Part shown: piece by piece, positions 7,042 through 14,614 of the stretch
How positions within the stretch are numbered: the first letter of the stretch is position 1
Layout of the letters: every line of letters starts with the position of its first letter
Assembly (NCBI RefSeq): GCF_019583405.1
Contig: NZ_SZUU01000008.1
Coordinates: 159,049-223,048 of the forward strand
Source of the DNA: Bacteroides fragilis
Lineage (GTDB): Bacteria > Bacteroidota > Bacteroidia > Bacteroidales > Bacteroidaceae
Length of the DNA: 64,000 nucleotides
Reading direction: 5' to 3'
Translations under genes and position numbers: made by a program
Notes under the pieces: model-generated
What the model was told of the DNA's origin: nothing
What the model saw: the letters and a program-made list of their open reading frames with translations, nothing else
The model's database searches: none

Positions 7042-7686
7042 TTAGAGGTAGAAGTAATCGTCATCGAAACGTACAATATGAAATTCTTTATCGAACGGCT
7101 TATCATTATATTCTTCAGTATGATGCTGAAAATATCCATTACCACCGACGTTACCCTCGCCATCATCTAATTTTATAGTAGGCCCTTGCATCCCATCTGA
7201 TGTGTCAACGGCAAATCCGGGAGTCAAAAAGATTCTCCCAACTTCACTTTTCATATTTACACTTTTAAGAACCTCAAATTCAAGTTCTCCTCTATATTTC
7301 AAAACACAATATTTGTCTTTCCAGCCTAAAGTAAAAATCTGACCGTTTTCTAATTTTGAAACATCAATATCTACATTGTAGAAAATGTTTGTCGGAGTTT
7401 GATTAATTCCTTCATTATTCAGATGGTCTTTATATTCTTGCCAATTCTCAAAACCAACTATCTTAACAAGGTCATTGATTACATTGTCTGTCATCTTTAT
7501 ATAATCTTTATCTTTTGGTATATAGTTTTTAGACCATATTCGATTTAACTGTGGAAGACTTATCCCATCTGGATATGAGTCATCTATAAATTTAGCAATA
7601 TACCCTCCGGTTTGACCAGACAGATGTAACTTTGTTTCTATCTCTTGCTTCAATCTTTTAAATTCTGTGATATAAATTTTTGCCAT
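7042..7686 (-). CDS. Putative regulator, divergent from the HTH/replication operon
   Basis: A 214-aa protein with no confident family. The start is set at MAKIYITEFKRLKQEIETKL (7686); the upstream extension runs through the promoter. The N-terminal part has ISLPQLNRIWSKNY and IVGFENWQEYKDHL, a layout seen in Bacteroidetes proteins that start with a cryptic helix-turn-helix-like domain (L-x-R-x-W ... G-x-x-x-W-x-x-F/Y). The C-terminal half (from IFYNVDIDVSKL) is beta-rich and unrecognised. Divergent placement opposite the replication operon with shared promoters suggests a repressor or switch protein; this is inferred from context. Confidence 0.6.
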   Translation of the reverse strand: MAKIYITEFKRLKQEIETKLHLSGQTGGYIAKFIDDSYPDGISLPQLNRIWSKNYIPKDKDYIKMTDNVINDLVKIVGFENWQEYKDHLNNEGINQTPTNIFYNVDIDVSKLENGQIFTLGWKDKYCVLKYRGELEFEVLKSVNMKSEVGRIFLTPGFAVDTSDGMQGPTIKLDDGEGNVGGNGYFQHHTEEYNDKPFDKEFHIVRFDDDYFYL

Positions 7687-7711
7687 GATTATAACCTTTT
7701 TAAAACAAGTA

Positions 7712-7801
7712 CAAAAGTAGGTCTTTTTTTCGTGATAACAAAATGATAAAAACATGAGAATGTGATGATTCTTAGTGATTTACGAAGAAGGCTTATATTT
7801 G
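7712..7801. promoter_or_regulatory. Divergent promoter region of the element's replication switch
   Basis: Minus-strand -7 box TACTTTTG (7712-7719) would serve the regulator, and plus-strand TATATTTG (7794-7801) would serve the HTH/helicase/primase operon, with transcription starting about 30 bp before the ATG at 7839. Between them lies the dyad AGAATGTGATGATTCT (7757-7772), a possible operator. Confidence 0.6.
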
Positions 7802-7838
7802 CAACATCAAAAAACAAATAATCATTAAAACAAGAAAT

Positions 7839-8138
7839 ATGGCTACAGATTTTAATAACATGCCGATTCAGATTGACCGGATTCTAAATGAACTCCAAGC
7901 AATCAAGAACATAGTATCGAAACTCGAAAAGCCGGAAGAGATTCCGAAGCGGCTGACAGTCGAAAAAGCTTTAGAGTTCTTGGCGGCTCACAGTTTCGAG
8001 ATGAGCAAAAGTAAGCTTTACAAGAAGATTGCGGCGAGAGAAATACCGCACTACCATTTCGGTAACCGGGTAATCTTCGATACAGAAGAGTTATTAGCGT
8101 GGTGCGAACAAAATTTAATTTATAAAAAAGTAAAATAA
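7839..8138 (+). CDS. Excisionase-family helix-turn-helix protein
   Basis: A 99-aa protein with a C-terminal winged HTH_17 domain: RLTVEKALEFLAAHSFEMSKSKLYKKIAAREIPHYHFGNRVIFDTEELLAWCEQ, that is, a helix that selects a domain followed by the G-N-R-V-x-F wing. Such proteins are excisionases or transcription factors of Bacteroides elements. It is the first gene of the operon; the helicase ATG follows 1 bp after its stop. It may direct excision and switch on replication together. Confidence 0.8.
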   Translation: MATDFNNMPIQIDRILNELQAIKNIVSKLEKPEEIPKRLTVEKALEFLAAHSFEMSKSKLYKKIAAREIPHYHFGNRVIFDTEELLAWCEQNLIYKKVK

Positions 8139-8139
8139 T

Positions 8140-9804
8140 ATGGAAACTAACAAAATAATGGATAACGAAGCTATAAACGAGAAAGTAAATATAGACGATG
8201 TTGATTTCGATATTCTCGCACAGAATGATAAAATGTATAATAGCATTCTGAAATCACAGAGTGTGGCTTACATCACCAGATTGACAAGGGTTATAAGTCA
8301 GATTGATGCTTTAACAAAATTGATCGAAAGTACGGAAGAACCTGATTATGCTATGATTTACTATGGTGACAATGAAAAAGTATTAAAGAGAATTAAAGAA
8401 TTAAGGCATTTAATTGAGATAACTTCTGATTACGAAAAGAAACAAAAGTACACTGATGATTTAAGCAAATTTGAACCTGATTTAGATGAAAAATATGCGA
8501 TACTTATAGATGTCATGCTAAAAACAGCAGAAGACATAGGGCTTGGTTTCGGAATAAACAACACGTTCCCATACTTTTATAATGGCACCTATTGGGAAGC
8601 AACGATCGAAGAATTTGCAAAAGAAATAATAACATTGATTGCTCAAAATTGTGGCTTCAACTATTATAAGGTTCGTCTGGTTAAAAATATCACAAAGTTA
8701 TATAGACAATTTTGTGCCTCCGGCTATATTCCAGAACCCGATAAGGAATTGGGAATAGTGAAAATCAATCTTAAGAATGGGCGGCTCACTATAAAAAATG
8801 GAAAGCCTAAATTCGAAAAAAATAAATTTTCAAGTAAAGACTTTTTTAAGTATCAATTAGGTTTTGACTTTACCCCGGAAGCTAAAGCAGACAAATTCTT
8901 TAAATACCTTAACCGAGTTTTGCCAGAAAAAGAAGCCCAAATGGTTTTGGCTGAATACTTGGGCTACATTTTCACCAACGTAAAAATGGAAAAATGTGTT
9001 GTACTTGTTGGGCCTGGACATTCCGGGAAATCAGTTTTACATGATATTGTCAATGCCATGTTCGGTATTGAAAATGTCTCCTCTTATACGCTGAACAATC
9101 TTTGTGACCCCAGCGGATATTATAGGGCACAGTTAGGCAATGTTTTATTGAACTATTGTTCGGAGCTTGGGGGAAAAGGTTGTAATCCTGATATGGTGAA
9201 ACAGTTAATCAGTGGGGAACCTGTATCATGCAGGTCACCTTATGGAGCTCCACTGATTCTTCGAAATTACTGTAAGTTCATGTTTAATACTAATCTTATT
9301 CCACAAGATACCGAAAAAACTAACGCTTATTTTCGACGATTCATATTTATTATTTTCGATCAAATTATTTCAAAAGAGGAGAAAAATGACAATCTGGCAA
9401 AAGAGATTATCAAAGAAGAAATGAGTGGAGTTTTCAACTGGGTATTAGACGGGCTGGATAGATTCATGAAAAATGGAAATTTCACAGAATCGAAGCATAT
9501 AAATGATGCTATGGAAGAAATCAAAAGAGATGCAGATAGTGCCCGCGAATTTATGGAGGACAGTTATACTACATCACTCGACAAACATGAAGAATTAAAA
9601 GAACTTTATGGCGAATATCGTGCTTTTTGTGCTGATAATGGTTATAAAAGTTCATCGAATAGGGAATTTTCCAGACGACTAAAAGAAATGGGTTATGTGG
9701 TTGAAGGTGGACATACAAACAACCAAACTTGGGTCTTTTGCAAGAGAAAAGGAGATTTGGAAGATTCTGAAATAGATGCTGTAATTCCTGATAGTATGAA
9801 ATAA
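8140..9804 (+). CDS. P4/D5-type replicative helicase
   Basis: A 554-aa protein. Residues 1-125 are charged and unassigned, 150-260 resemble the D5_N region (NTFPYFYNGTYWEA; GIVKINLKNGRLTI), and the SF3-like ATPase follows, with Walker A GPGHSGKS at 291-298, an acidic Walker B-like segment NVLLNYCSELGGKG, and LILRNYCKFMFNTN as in motif C/sensor of phage primase-helicases. The C-terminal 70 residues resemble a small winged helix (YGEYRAFCADNGYKSSSNREFSRRLKEMGY). It should unwind the element's origin. No primase domain is present in this chain; that activity may come from the next gene. Confidence 0.9.
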   Translation: METNKIMDNEAINEKVNIDDVDFDILAQNDKMYNSILKSQSVAYITRLTRVISQIDALTKLIESTEEPDYAMIYYGDNEKVLKRIKELRHLIEITSDYEKKQKYTDDLSKFEPDLDEKYAILIDVMLKTAEDIGLGFGINNTFPYFYNGTYWEATIEEFAKEIITLIAQNCGFNYYKVRLVKNITKLYRQFCASGYIPEPDKELGIVKINLKNGRLTIKNGKPKFEKNKFSSKDFFKYQLGFDFTPEAKADKFFKYLNRVLPEKEAQMVLAEYLGYIFTNVKMEKCVVLVGPGHSGKSVLHDIVNAMFGIENVSSYTLNNLCDPSGYYRAQLGNVLLNYCSELGGKGCNPDMVKQLISGEPVSCRSPYGAPLILRNYCKFMFNTNLIPQDTEKTNAYFRRFIFIIFDQIISKEEKNDNLAKEIIKEEMSGVFNWVLDGLDRFMKNGNFTESKHINDAMEEIKRDADSAREFMEDSYTTSLDKHEELKELYGEYRAFCADNGYKSSSNREFSRRLKEMGYVVEGGHTNNQTWVFCKRKGDLEDSEIDAVIPDSMK

Positions 9805-9813
9805 TATATTAAC

Positions 9814-9839
9814 CGAGACAGCTTTTAACCGGGCTGTCT
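9814..9839 (+). terminator. Hairpin between helicase and primase-like genes
   Basis: GAGACAGC and GCTGTCTC form a perfect 8-bp stem with a 10-nt loop. There is no T-tract directly after, so it may weaken read-through or protect the upstream message rather than end it. Confidence 0.45.
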
Positions 9840-9856
9840 CATAAAGCAATTTTAAA

Positions 9857-10855
9857 ATGAAAGAATATAAAAAAATCTCAGTGTCACTGTTTAGAAAACA
9901 TGATGAAAACAAACCCTGTGGAAGCATTAATATTTTGGTTTGGCTATTACAAGAACCGGATTGCTTGCAAGTAATTAATCAAATCCGTTCCACTACGGAT
10001 AAAGAAACGATTCGGCAATTGAAAAGTAAATTGCCCTGTATAACAATGAGCGGTACTTTTTCGGAAAGAAACAGCGGTAATTTGGTACAGCATTCCGGCT
10101 TAATTTGTATCGATATTGACGGAAAAGATAATCTCCATATTACTGATATGGAAGATTTGAAACGTACATTGTCAGAACTGCCGCATGTACTTTATTGCGG
10201 ATTGTCTGTAGGCGGAAGAGGTGTGTTTTGCCTGATTCCAATTGCTGACCCCAATAAGCATAGAGAGCATTTTTACTCTCTTGAAAAGGACTTTCAGGAA
10301 ATGGGTATTAAGGTTGATTCTGCATGCAAAGATGTAACGCGTCTCCGGTATCGTTCGTATGACCCGAAGCCTGTAATAAATATCAATGCGACTGTTTATG
10401 AGAAGCTTGCAGATACTTCAAGTGTTACCCGAATGCCACGAAAGGTTCAAAACAGGACAACTACACGTGTGCCTAATAATGCTGATATTCAGCATGTAGA
10501 AGAAAGTATAATGTCTATTGAAGATTATTTTCTCAAGCCAATGGTTGATGTGAATAGCAATAAACCGATTCAAGTTATGGCTAAGAATGCTGCGCAAAAA
10601 GTTAAAGAATTTGTGGCTTATATTGTTGGTCACAAAGTCGATATAACTGACTTGTATGACGACTGGTTGGATATATGTATTATCATTACTCAAACATTTC
10701 GTGAAGATGGGCGAGAATTATTTCATTCAATAAGTAAATTTTATCCCAATTATACACCAGAAGAATGTGATAGGAAATATGATGATATTCTAACTCACCA
10801 ATACAAGAGAAAAGTTGACCGATTGTATGAAATCGCAGCAAAATACGGGCTATAA
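9857..10855 (+). CDS. BT4734/VirE_N-type primase-like protein
   Basis: A 332-aa protein. Residues about 45-180 form the BT4734-like (VirE N-terminal) domain, with SGLICIDIDGKDN (acidic pair Asp86, Asp88), LYCGLSVGGRGVFCLIPI and CKDVTRLRYRSYDP; the hhhDhD and following S-x-G-(R/K)-G patterns resemble archaeo-eukaryotic primases. The C-terminal part (VDITDLYDDWLDICIIITQTFREDGRELFHSISKFYP) matches the primase C-terminal PriCT-type helical domain. It probably primes replication with the helicase encoded just upstream. In P4 alpha the two activities are fused in one chain. Confidence 0.85.
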   Translation: MKEYKKISVSLFRKHDENKPCGSINILVWLLQEPDCLQVINQIRSTTDKETIRQLKSKLPCITMSGTFSERNSGNLVQHSGLICIDIDGKDNLHITDMEDLKRTLSELPHVLYCGLSVGGRGVFCLIPIADPNKHREHFYSLEKDFQEMGIKVDSACKDVTRLRYRSYDPKPVININATVYEKLADTSSVTRMPRKVQNRTTTRVPNNADIQHVEESIMSIEDYFLKPMVDVNSNKPIQVMAKNAAQKVKEFVAYIVGHKVDITDLYDDWLDICIIITQTFREDGRELFHSISKFYPNYTPEECDRKYDDILTHQYKRKVDRLYEIAAKYGL

Positions 10856-10877
10856 AGCCATTTGCTAAGAAGTGTAA

Positions 10878-10991
10878 AATGAAGAAGTGAATTAAGTGAA
10901 CTACTTTTATAGAACCTTTTTAAGATTATAAGCCTATTAATAGGATATAAAAAGTTCTATTAAACAGCCTCACTTAATTCACTTCTTCATT
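10878..10991. repeat. Palindrome B, candidate replication site
   Basis: A ~114-bp inverted repeat with 22-bp perfect outer arms (containing GAAGAAGTGAATTAAGTGA), inner arms TATAGAACCTTTTT/AAAAAGTTCTATTA, and a central CCTATTAATAGG. Its reverse complement aligns with palindrome A over most of its length. It starts 23 bp after the primase-like gene. It could also be seen as a strong transcription block, but the duplicated copy 4 kb away before the operon argues for a replication or partition site. Confidence 0.75.
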
Positions 10992-11404
10992 TGCAAATAT
11001 TAGTTTTCGCTCGTATTGTTTTTATACTCGTACCGGTAAAGCACTTGCCAGAACGCCATAAATTACCATTCTTGAGTACACCCCCAAAAATATTCGAGTG
11101 TAGGTCTATTTAGTTGGCGTGAAATGGCAGGCGACCCCCATACCACAATGAGAGAATTGCACGCCATTGCACACGATTTGCACACGCTTAGGTTTAAGGT
11201 GTTGTATTCCAGTAGTTTATACAATATCAGATTCTTTGAAGTAACCAGGAAACGATACACACCGGTACTATTTACCCCAAAAAGCCCCAACATACCATCC
11301 TTGAGATATGCCCGAACTATGTTCAATAGAGATTATATTACTGGTGTGATTTGATGTACTATATATGGCAAAAGCGTGTGCAAACCGTGTGCAACAAAAA
11401 GAAA
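10992..11404. other. Right end of the element, non-coding, with inverted arm-type sites
   Basis: No credible gene. It holds two 24-bp inverted copies of AAGCGTGTGCAAAYCGTGTG (minus strand at 11166-11189, plus strand at 11372-11395; 22 of 24 identical), plus a nearby half copy TTGCACGCC at about 11157. A related site lies at the left end (1007-1030). The arrangement resembles the arm sites bound by tyrosine integrases and excisionases. Confidence 0.6.
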
Positions 11405-11434
11405 CAGCCACTTACGTAGTCTTGTAAGTGGCTG
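11405..11434 (-). terminator. Element-supplied terminator for tRNA-Asn
   Basis: On the minus strand CAGCCACTTAC and GTAAGTGGCTG form an 11-bp hairpin followed by TTTCTTTTT, only 9 bp downstream of the reconstituted tRNA-Asn 3' end. The original terminator remains at 806-834 on the other side of the element, so the element appears to carry a replacement. Confidence 0.75.
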
Positions 11435-11443
11435 ATTTCTAAG

Positions 11444-11517
11444 CTCTTCCTCTTGGACTTGAACCAAGGACCCTCTGATTAACAGTCAGATGCTCTAACC
11501 GACTGAGCTAAGGAAGA
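11444..11517 (-). tRNA. tRNA-Asn (GTT), copy used as integration site
   Basis: A 74-nt cloverleaf: acceptor TCTTCCT/AGGAAGA, discriminator G, D-arm TAGCTCAGTCGGTTAGAGCA, anticodon arm TCTGA-CTGTTAA-TCAGA with anticodon GTT, and T-arm TTGGTTCAAGTCCAA. CCA is not encoded. Its 3' 43 nt (11443-11485) are the element's attachment repeat and are duplicated at 838-880. Confidence 0.95.
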
Positions 11518-11545
11518 ATTTAGCAACTGAGAATTTGAACTTTCG

Positions 11546-11619
11546 CTCTTCCTCTTGGACTTGAACCAAGGACCCTCTGATTAACAGTCAGATGCTCTAA
11601 CCGACTGAGCTAAGGAAGA
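11546..11619 (-). tRNA. tRNA-Asn (GTT), second copy
   Basis: Identical in sequence to the copy at 11444-11517 and 28 nt upstream of it in the transcription direction, so the two are likely co-transcribed. Only the promoter-distal copy carries the integrated element. Confidence 0.95.
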
Positions 11620-11701
11620 ATGTTTTGTTTTTCTCAATTGCGATGCAAAAGTAATAGGATATTTTGAAATATGCAATATCTTTGCAAAAAAAATTAGTGA
11701 A

Positions 11702-12691
11702 ATGGATAAAATAATTGGATTGGGCAACGCCCTGGTAGACGTACTTGCAACCCTGAAAGATGATACACTCCTTGATGAAATGGGATTACCCAAGGGAAGC
11801 ATGCAACTTATTGATGATGCTAAGTTACAGCAGATTAACGAACAATTCAGTCAGATGAAAACCCACTTGGCGACCGGTGGAGCAGCGGCAAATTCCATAC
11901 TTGGACTCGCCTGTCTGGGTGCCGGAACCGGTTTTATCGGAAAAATCGGAAATGACGCTTATGGGAACTTTTTTCGGGAGAATCTGCAAAGAAATGGCAT
12001 CGAAGATAAATTATTAACGTCTGATCTGCCGTCGGGAGTTGCTTCTACTTTTATTTCTCCGGACGGAGAACGTACTTTTGGTACTTATCTCGGTGCTGCT
12101 TCTACGCTGAGAGCCGAAGATCTGACACTGGATATGTTCAAAGGTTATGCTTATCTGCTTATAGAGGGATATCTGGTGCAGGATCACGATATGATTCTTC
12201 ATGCCATTGAGTTGGCAAAGGAAGCCGGTTTGCAGGTTTGTCTCGATATGGCAAGTTATAATATCGTAGCGGGCGATCTTGAGTTCTTCTCCTTATTAAT
12301 AAATAAGTATGTAGATATTGTTTTCGCCAATGAAGAAGAGGCAAGGGCGTTTACTGGTAAAGAAGACCCGAAGGAAGCCCTTGAACTGATCAGTAAGAAA
12401 TGCAGTATCGCTATTGTAAAGGTAGGTGGAAATGGCTCTTACATCCGTAAGGGGACGGAGGAGATCAAGGTAGAGGCCATTCCTGTAGAGAGAGTGATTG
12501 ATACGACGGGAGCAGGTGATTATTTCGCTGCCGGATTTCTGTACGGGCTGACTTGCGGCTATTCTTTAGAGAAATGTGCAAAGATTGGTTCAATTCTCTC
12601 CGGAAATGTTATACAGATAGTTGGAACTACGATTCCTTGCGAGCGTTGGGATGAAATAAAGTTAAATATTAACGAAGTTCTGTCAGAGTAA
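11702..12691 (+). CDS. PfkB family kinase, adenosine kinase-like
   Basis: A 329-aa protein with both PfkB signatures: GGAAANSILGLACLGAGTGFIGKIGNDAYG at about 60-90 and DTTGAGDYFAAGF near residue 268, where the Asp of GAGD is the catalytic base. The N-terminus MDKIIGLGNALVDVLATLKDD and the insert that follows fit the adenosine kinase-like branch common in Bacteroides; sugar or nucleoside specificity cannot be decided by reading. A -7 box TATCTTTG lies at 11677-11684. The S41 protease gene follows 44 bp downstream on the same strand. Confidence 0.88.
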   Translation: MDKIIGLGNALVDVLATLKDDTLLDEMGLPKGSMQLIDDAKLQQINEQFSQMKTHLATGGAAANSILGLACLGAGTGFIGKIGNDAYGNFFRENLQRNGIEDKLLTSDLPSGVASTFISPDGERTFGTYLGAASTLRAEDLTLDMFKGYAYLLIEGYLVQDHDMILHAIELAKEAGLQVCLDMASYNIVAGDLEFFSLLINKYVDIVFANEEEARAFTGKEDPKEALELISKKCSIAIVKVGGNGSYIRKGTEEIKVEAIPVERVIDTTGAGDYFAAGFLYGLTCGYSLEKCAKIGSILSGNVIQIVGTTIPCERWDEIKLNINEVLSE

Positions 12692-12735
12692 GCAGGCAAT
12701 GAGTTACTTTTACGTCTCATTTTAACGAAAAGTGT

Positions 12736-14421
12736 ATGAAAAAGTTTCTGAATAGACGAAATGGTGTCCTGTTGGCAGCCGCGTTGGTTGTCGTAGCATT
12801 CTTTAGTTTCAAGAGCGGTGACGACCGCAATTTCCAGATTGCTAAGAATCTGGATACCTTTAATTCTATCGTCAAAGAACTCGATATGTTTTACGTAGAT
12901 ACGCTCGATCCGAATAAGACGGTTCGTGAGGGGATCGACTATATGCTCTCGTCACTCGATCCGTATACGGAATATTATCCGGAGGACGACCAAGCTGAAC
13001 TGCAACAGATGTTGAACGCCTCGTTCGGAGGTATCGGATCTTTAATCACGTACAACCAGAAACTGAAACGTTCGATGATAGCCGAGCCTTTTGAAGGAAC
13101 CCCTGCTGCTAAAATCGGACTGAAGGCAGGCGATATCCTGATGGAGATAGACGGAAAAGATCTGGCGGGAAAAAACAACCAAGAGGTGAGCCAGATGCTT
13201 CGGGGTGCAGTAGGCACGAGCTTTAAGTTGAAGGTAGAACGTCCGGACGAAAAGGGTGGCACCCGGCCGTTGGAGTTTAATATTGTACGTCAAACCATCC
13301 AGACTCCGATGATTCCTTACGATACCATCTTTAATAAGAATGTAGGTTATATCAATCTGAGCACCTTCTCCGGTACTCCTTCCAAAGATTTTAAGAAGAC
13401 ATTCCTGAGACTGAAGAAAGAGGGCATCACCTCGTTGGTGATCGACCTGCGCGGAAACGGTGGCGGACGCCTGGAAGAAGCGGTAGAGATTGCCAATTTC
13501 TTTTTGCCTCGCGGCAAGGTGATCGTGACTACTAAAGGAAAGACCAAGCAGGCCAGCAATACGTATAAGACATTGCGTGAACCGCTGGATCTCGATATTC
13601 CTATTACCGTATTGGTAAACGGAGGTACTGCTTCCGCATCCGAAATCCTTTCGGGAGCTTTTCAGGATTTCGACCGAGCCGTGATTGTAGGGAGCCGTAC
13701 GTTTGGAAAGGGATTGGTGCAGACTACCCGTCCGTTGCCTTACGGAGGTGTGATGAAACTCACGACCTCTAAGTATTATATCCCCAGCGGACGTTGCGTA
13801 CAAGCCATCGATTATAAACACCGCAATGAGGACGGCAGTGTAGGCATCATCCCCGACAGCCTGACTACCGTATTCCATACGGCAGCCGGACGTGAAGTTC
13901 GCGACGGTGGAGGTGTGATGCCGGATATCGAAGTGAAACAGGAAAAGTTGCCTAATATCCTCTTCTATCTGGTGCGCGATAACCTGATCTTCGATTATGC
14001 AACGCAGTACTGCCTGAAGCATCCGTCCATCCCTTCTCCGCAGGAGTTCAAGGTAACCGATGCCGACTATAACGCTTTCAAGGCAATGGTGAAGAAAGCC
14101 GACTTCAAGTATGACCAGCAGAGTGAGAAGATCATGAAGACGCTGAAAGAAGCTGCCAAGTTCGAAGGGTATCTGGATGAAGCATCGGAGGAGATCAAGG
14201 CTCTGGAGAAGAAACTGACTCATAATCTGGACCGCGATCTTGATTACTTCTCAAAAGACATCAAGTCGATGATTGCCGATGAGATCATCAAGCGTTACTA
14301 CTATACACGTGGAGGGATCATCCAGCAATTGAAGGATGACGATGGGCTGCAAGCCGCTCTCAAGATATTGGCCGATCCGGTCAAATACAAAGAAACTTTG
14401 AGTGCTCCGGTAAAGAAATAA
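12736..14421 (+). CDS. S41 family C-terminal processing protease
   Basis: A 561-aa periplasmic protease. It has an N-terminal signal anchor (residues 8-25), a PDZ domain around 95-175 (GGIGSLI, AKIGLKAGDILMEIDGKDL) and the tail-specific protease core. Catalytic Ser300 lies in NGGTASASEIL and the general base Lys325 in SRTFGKGLVQ, the 25-residue spacing typical of CtpA. The C-terminal ~130 residues are helical. It cleaves C-terminal tails of envelope proteins. It lies 44 bp after the kinase gene. The repeat copy at 14447 follows the stop. Confidence 0.94.
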   Translation: MKKFLNRRNGVLLAAALVVVAFFSFKSGDDRNFQIAKNLDTFNSIVKELDMFYVDTLDPNKTVREGIDYMLSSLDPYTEYYPEDDQAELQQMLNASFGGIGSLITYNQKLKRSMIAEPFEGTPAAKIGLKAGDILMEIDGKDLAGKNNQEVSQMLRGAVGTSFKLKVERPDEKGGTRPLEFNIVRQTIQTPMIPYDTIFNKNVGYINLSTFSGTPSKDFKKTFLRLKKEGITSLVIDLRGNGGGRLEEAVEIANFFLPRGKVIVTTKGKTKQASNTYKTLREPLDLDIPITVLVNGGTASASEILSGAFQDFDRAVIVGSRTFGKGLVQTTRPLPYGGVMKLTTSKYYIPSGRCVQAIDYKHRNEDGSVGIIPDSLTTVFHTAAGREVRDGGGVMPDIEVKQEKLPNILFYLVRDNLIFDYATQYCLKHPSIPSPQEFKVTDADYNAFKAMVKKADFKYDQQSEKIMKTLKEAAKFEGYLDEASEEIKALEKKLTHNLDRDLDYFSKDIKSMIADEIIKRYYYTRGGIIQQLKDDDGLQAALKILADPVKYKETLSAPVKK

Positions 14422-14446
14422 TAAATGGGGCTGTGTCAAAAGTCTT

Positions 14447-14541
14447 TTCACCACAGATTACACTGACTTTCACGGATTATCAACATCGATAATCAATGAC
14501 TTAAAACTCATTCTGTGTTACTCTGTGTCCTCTGTGGTGAA
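14447..14541. repeat. Dispersed CACAGAG-type inverted repeat, copy 1
   Basis: Begins TTCACCACAGATTACACTGA and ends CTCTGTGTCCTCTGTGGTGAA. Its ends are complementary to each other, so the unit forms a large imperfect hairpin. It lies between the protease gene and the regulator gene. Confidence 0.85.
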
Positions 14542-14614
14542 AACAAACTATCAACGTCCGATAAGATAGCTCTGCTTTTTCCGCACAAAGAATTTTTCTA
14601 AAGACGACTGACTG

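Larger units (their letters stand above)
838..11485. mobile_element. Integrated element in tRNA-Asn with P4-like replication genes
   Basis: The boundaries are 43-bp direct repeats (838-880 and 11443-11485) made of the tRNA-Asn 3' half, with a tyrosine integrase 1 kb inside the left end. The content is a toxin-antitoxin pair, integrase, three unrecognised cargo genes, lipoprotein, DUF1810 protein, divergent regulator and excisionase-like HTH protein, D5-type helicase and BT4734-type primase-like protein. No relaxase, coupling protein, capsid, portal or terminase gene is visible, so transfer would need a helper phage or conjugative element. Visually it is richer in A+T than the flanking chromosome. 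Both ends carry GTGTGCAAA-type repeats that may bind the integrase arm domain. Confidence 0.88.

Noticed and set aside
11063..11354. Open frames on both strands in the right end of the element
   Set aside because: They cover the repeated GTGTGCAAA sites, have no ribosome site or family motif, and look like chance frames.
13042..14223. 393-codon open frame on the minus strand
   Set aside because: Antisense of the S41 protease; no recognisable protein features.
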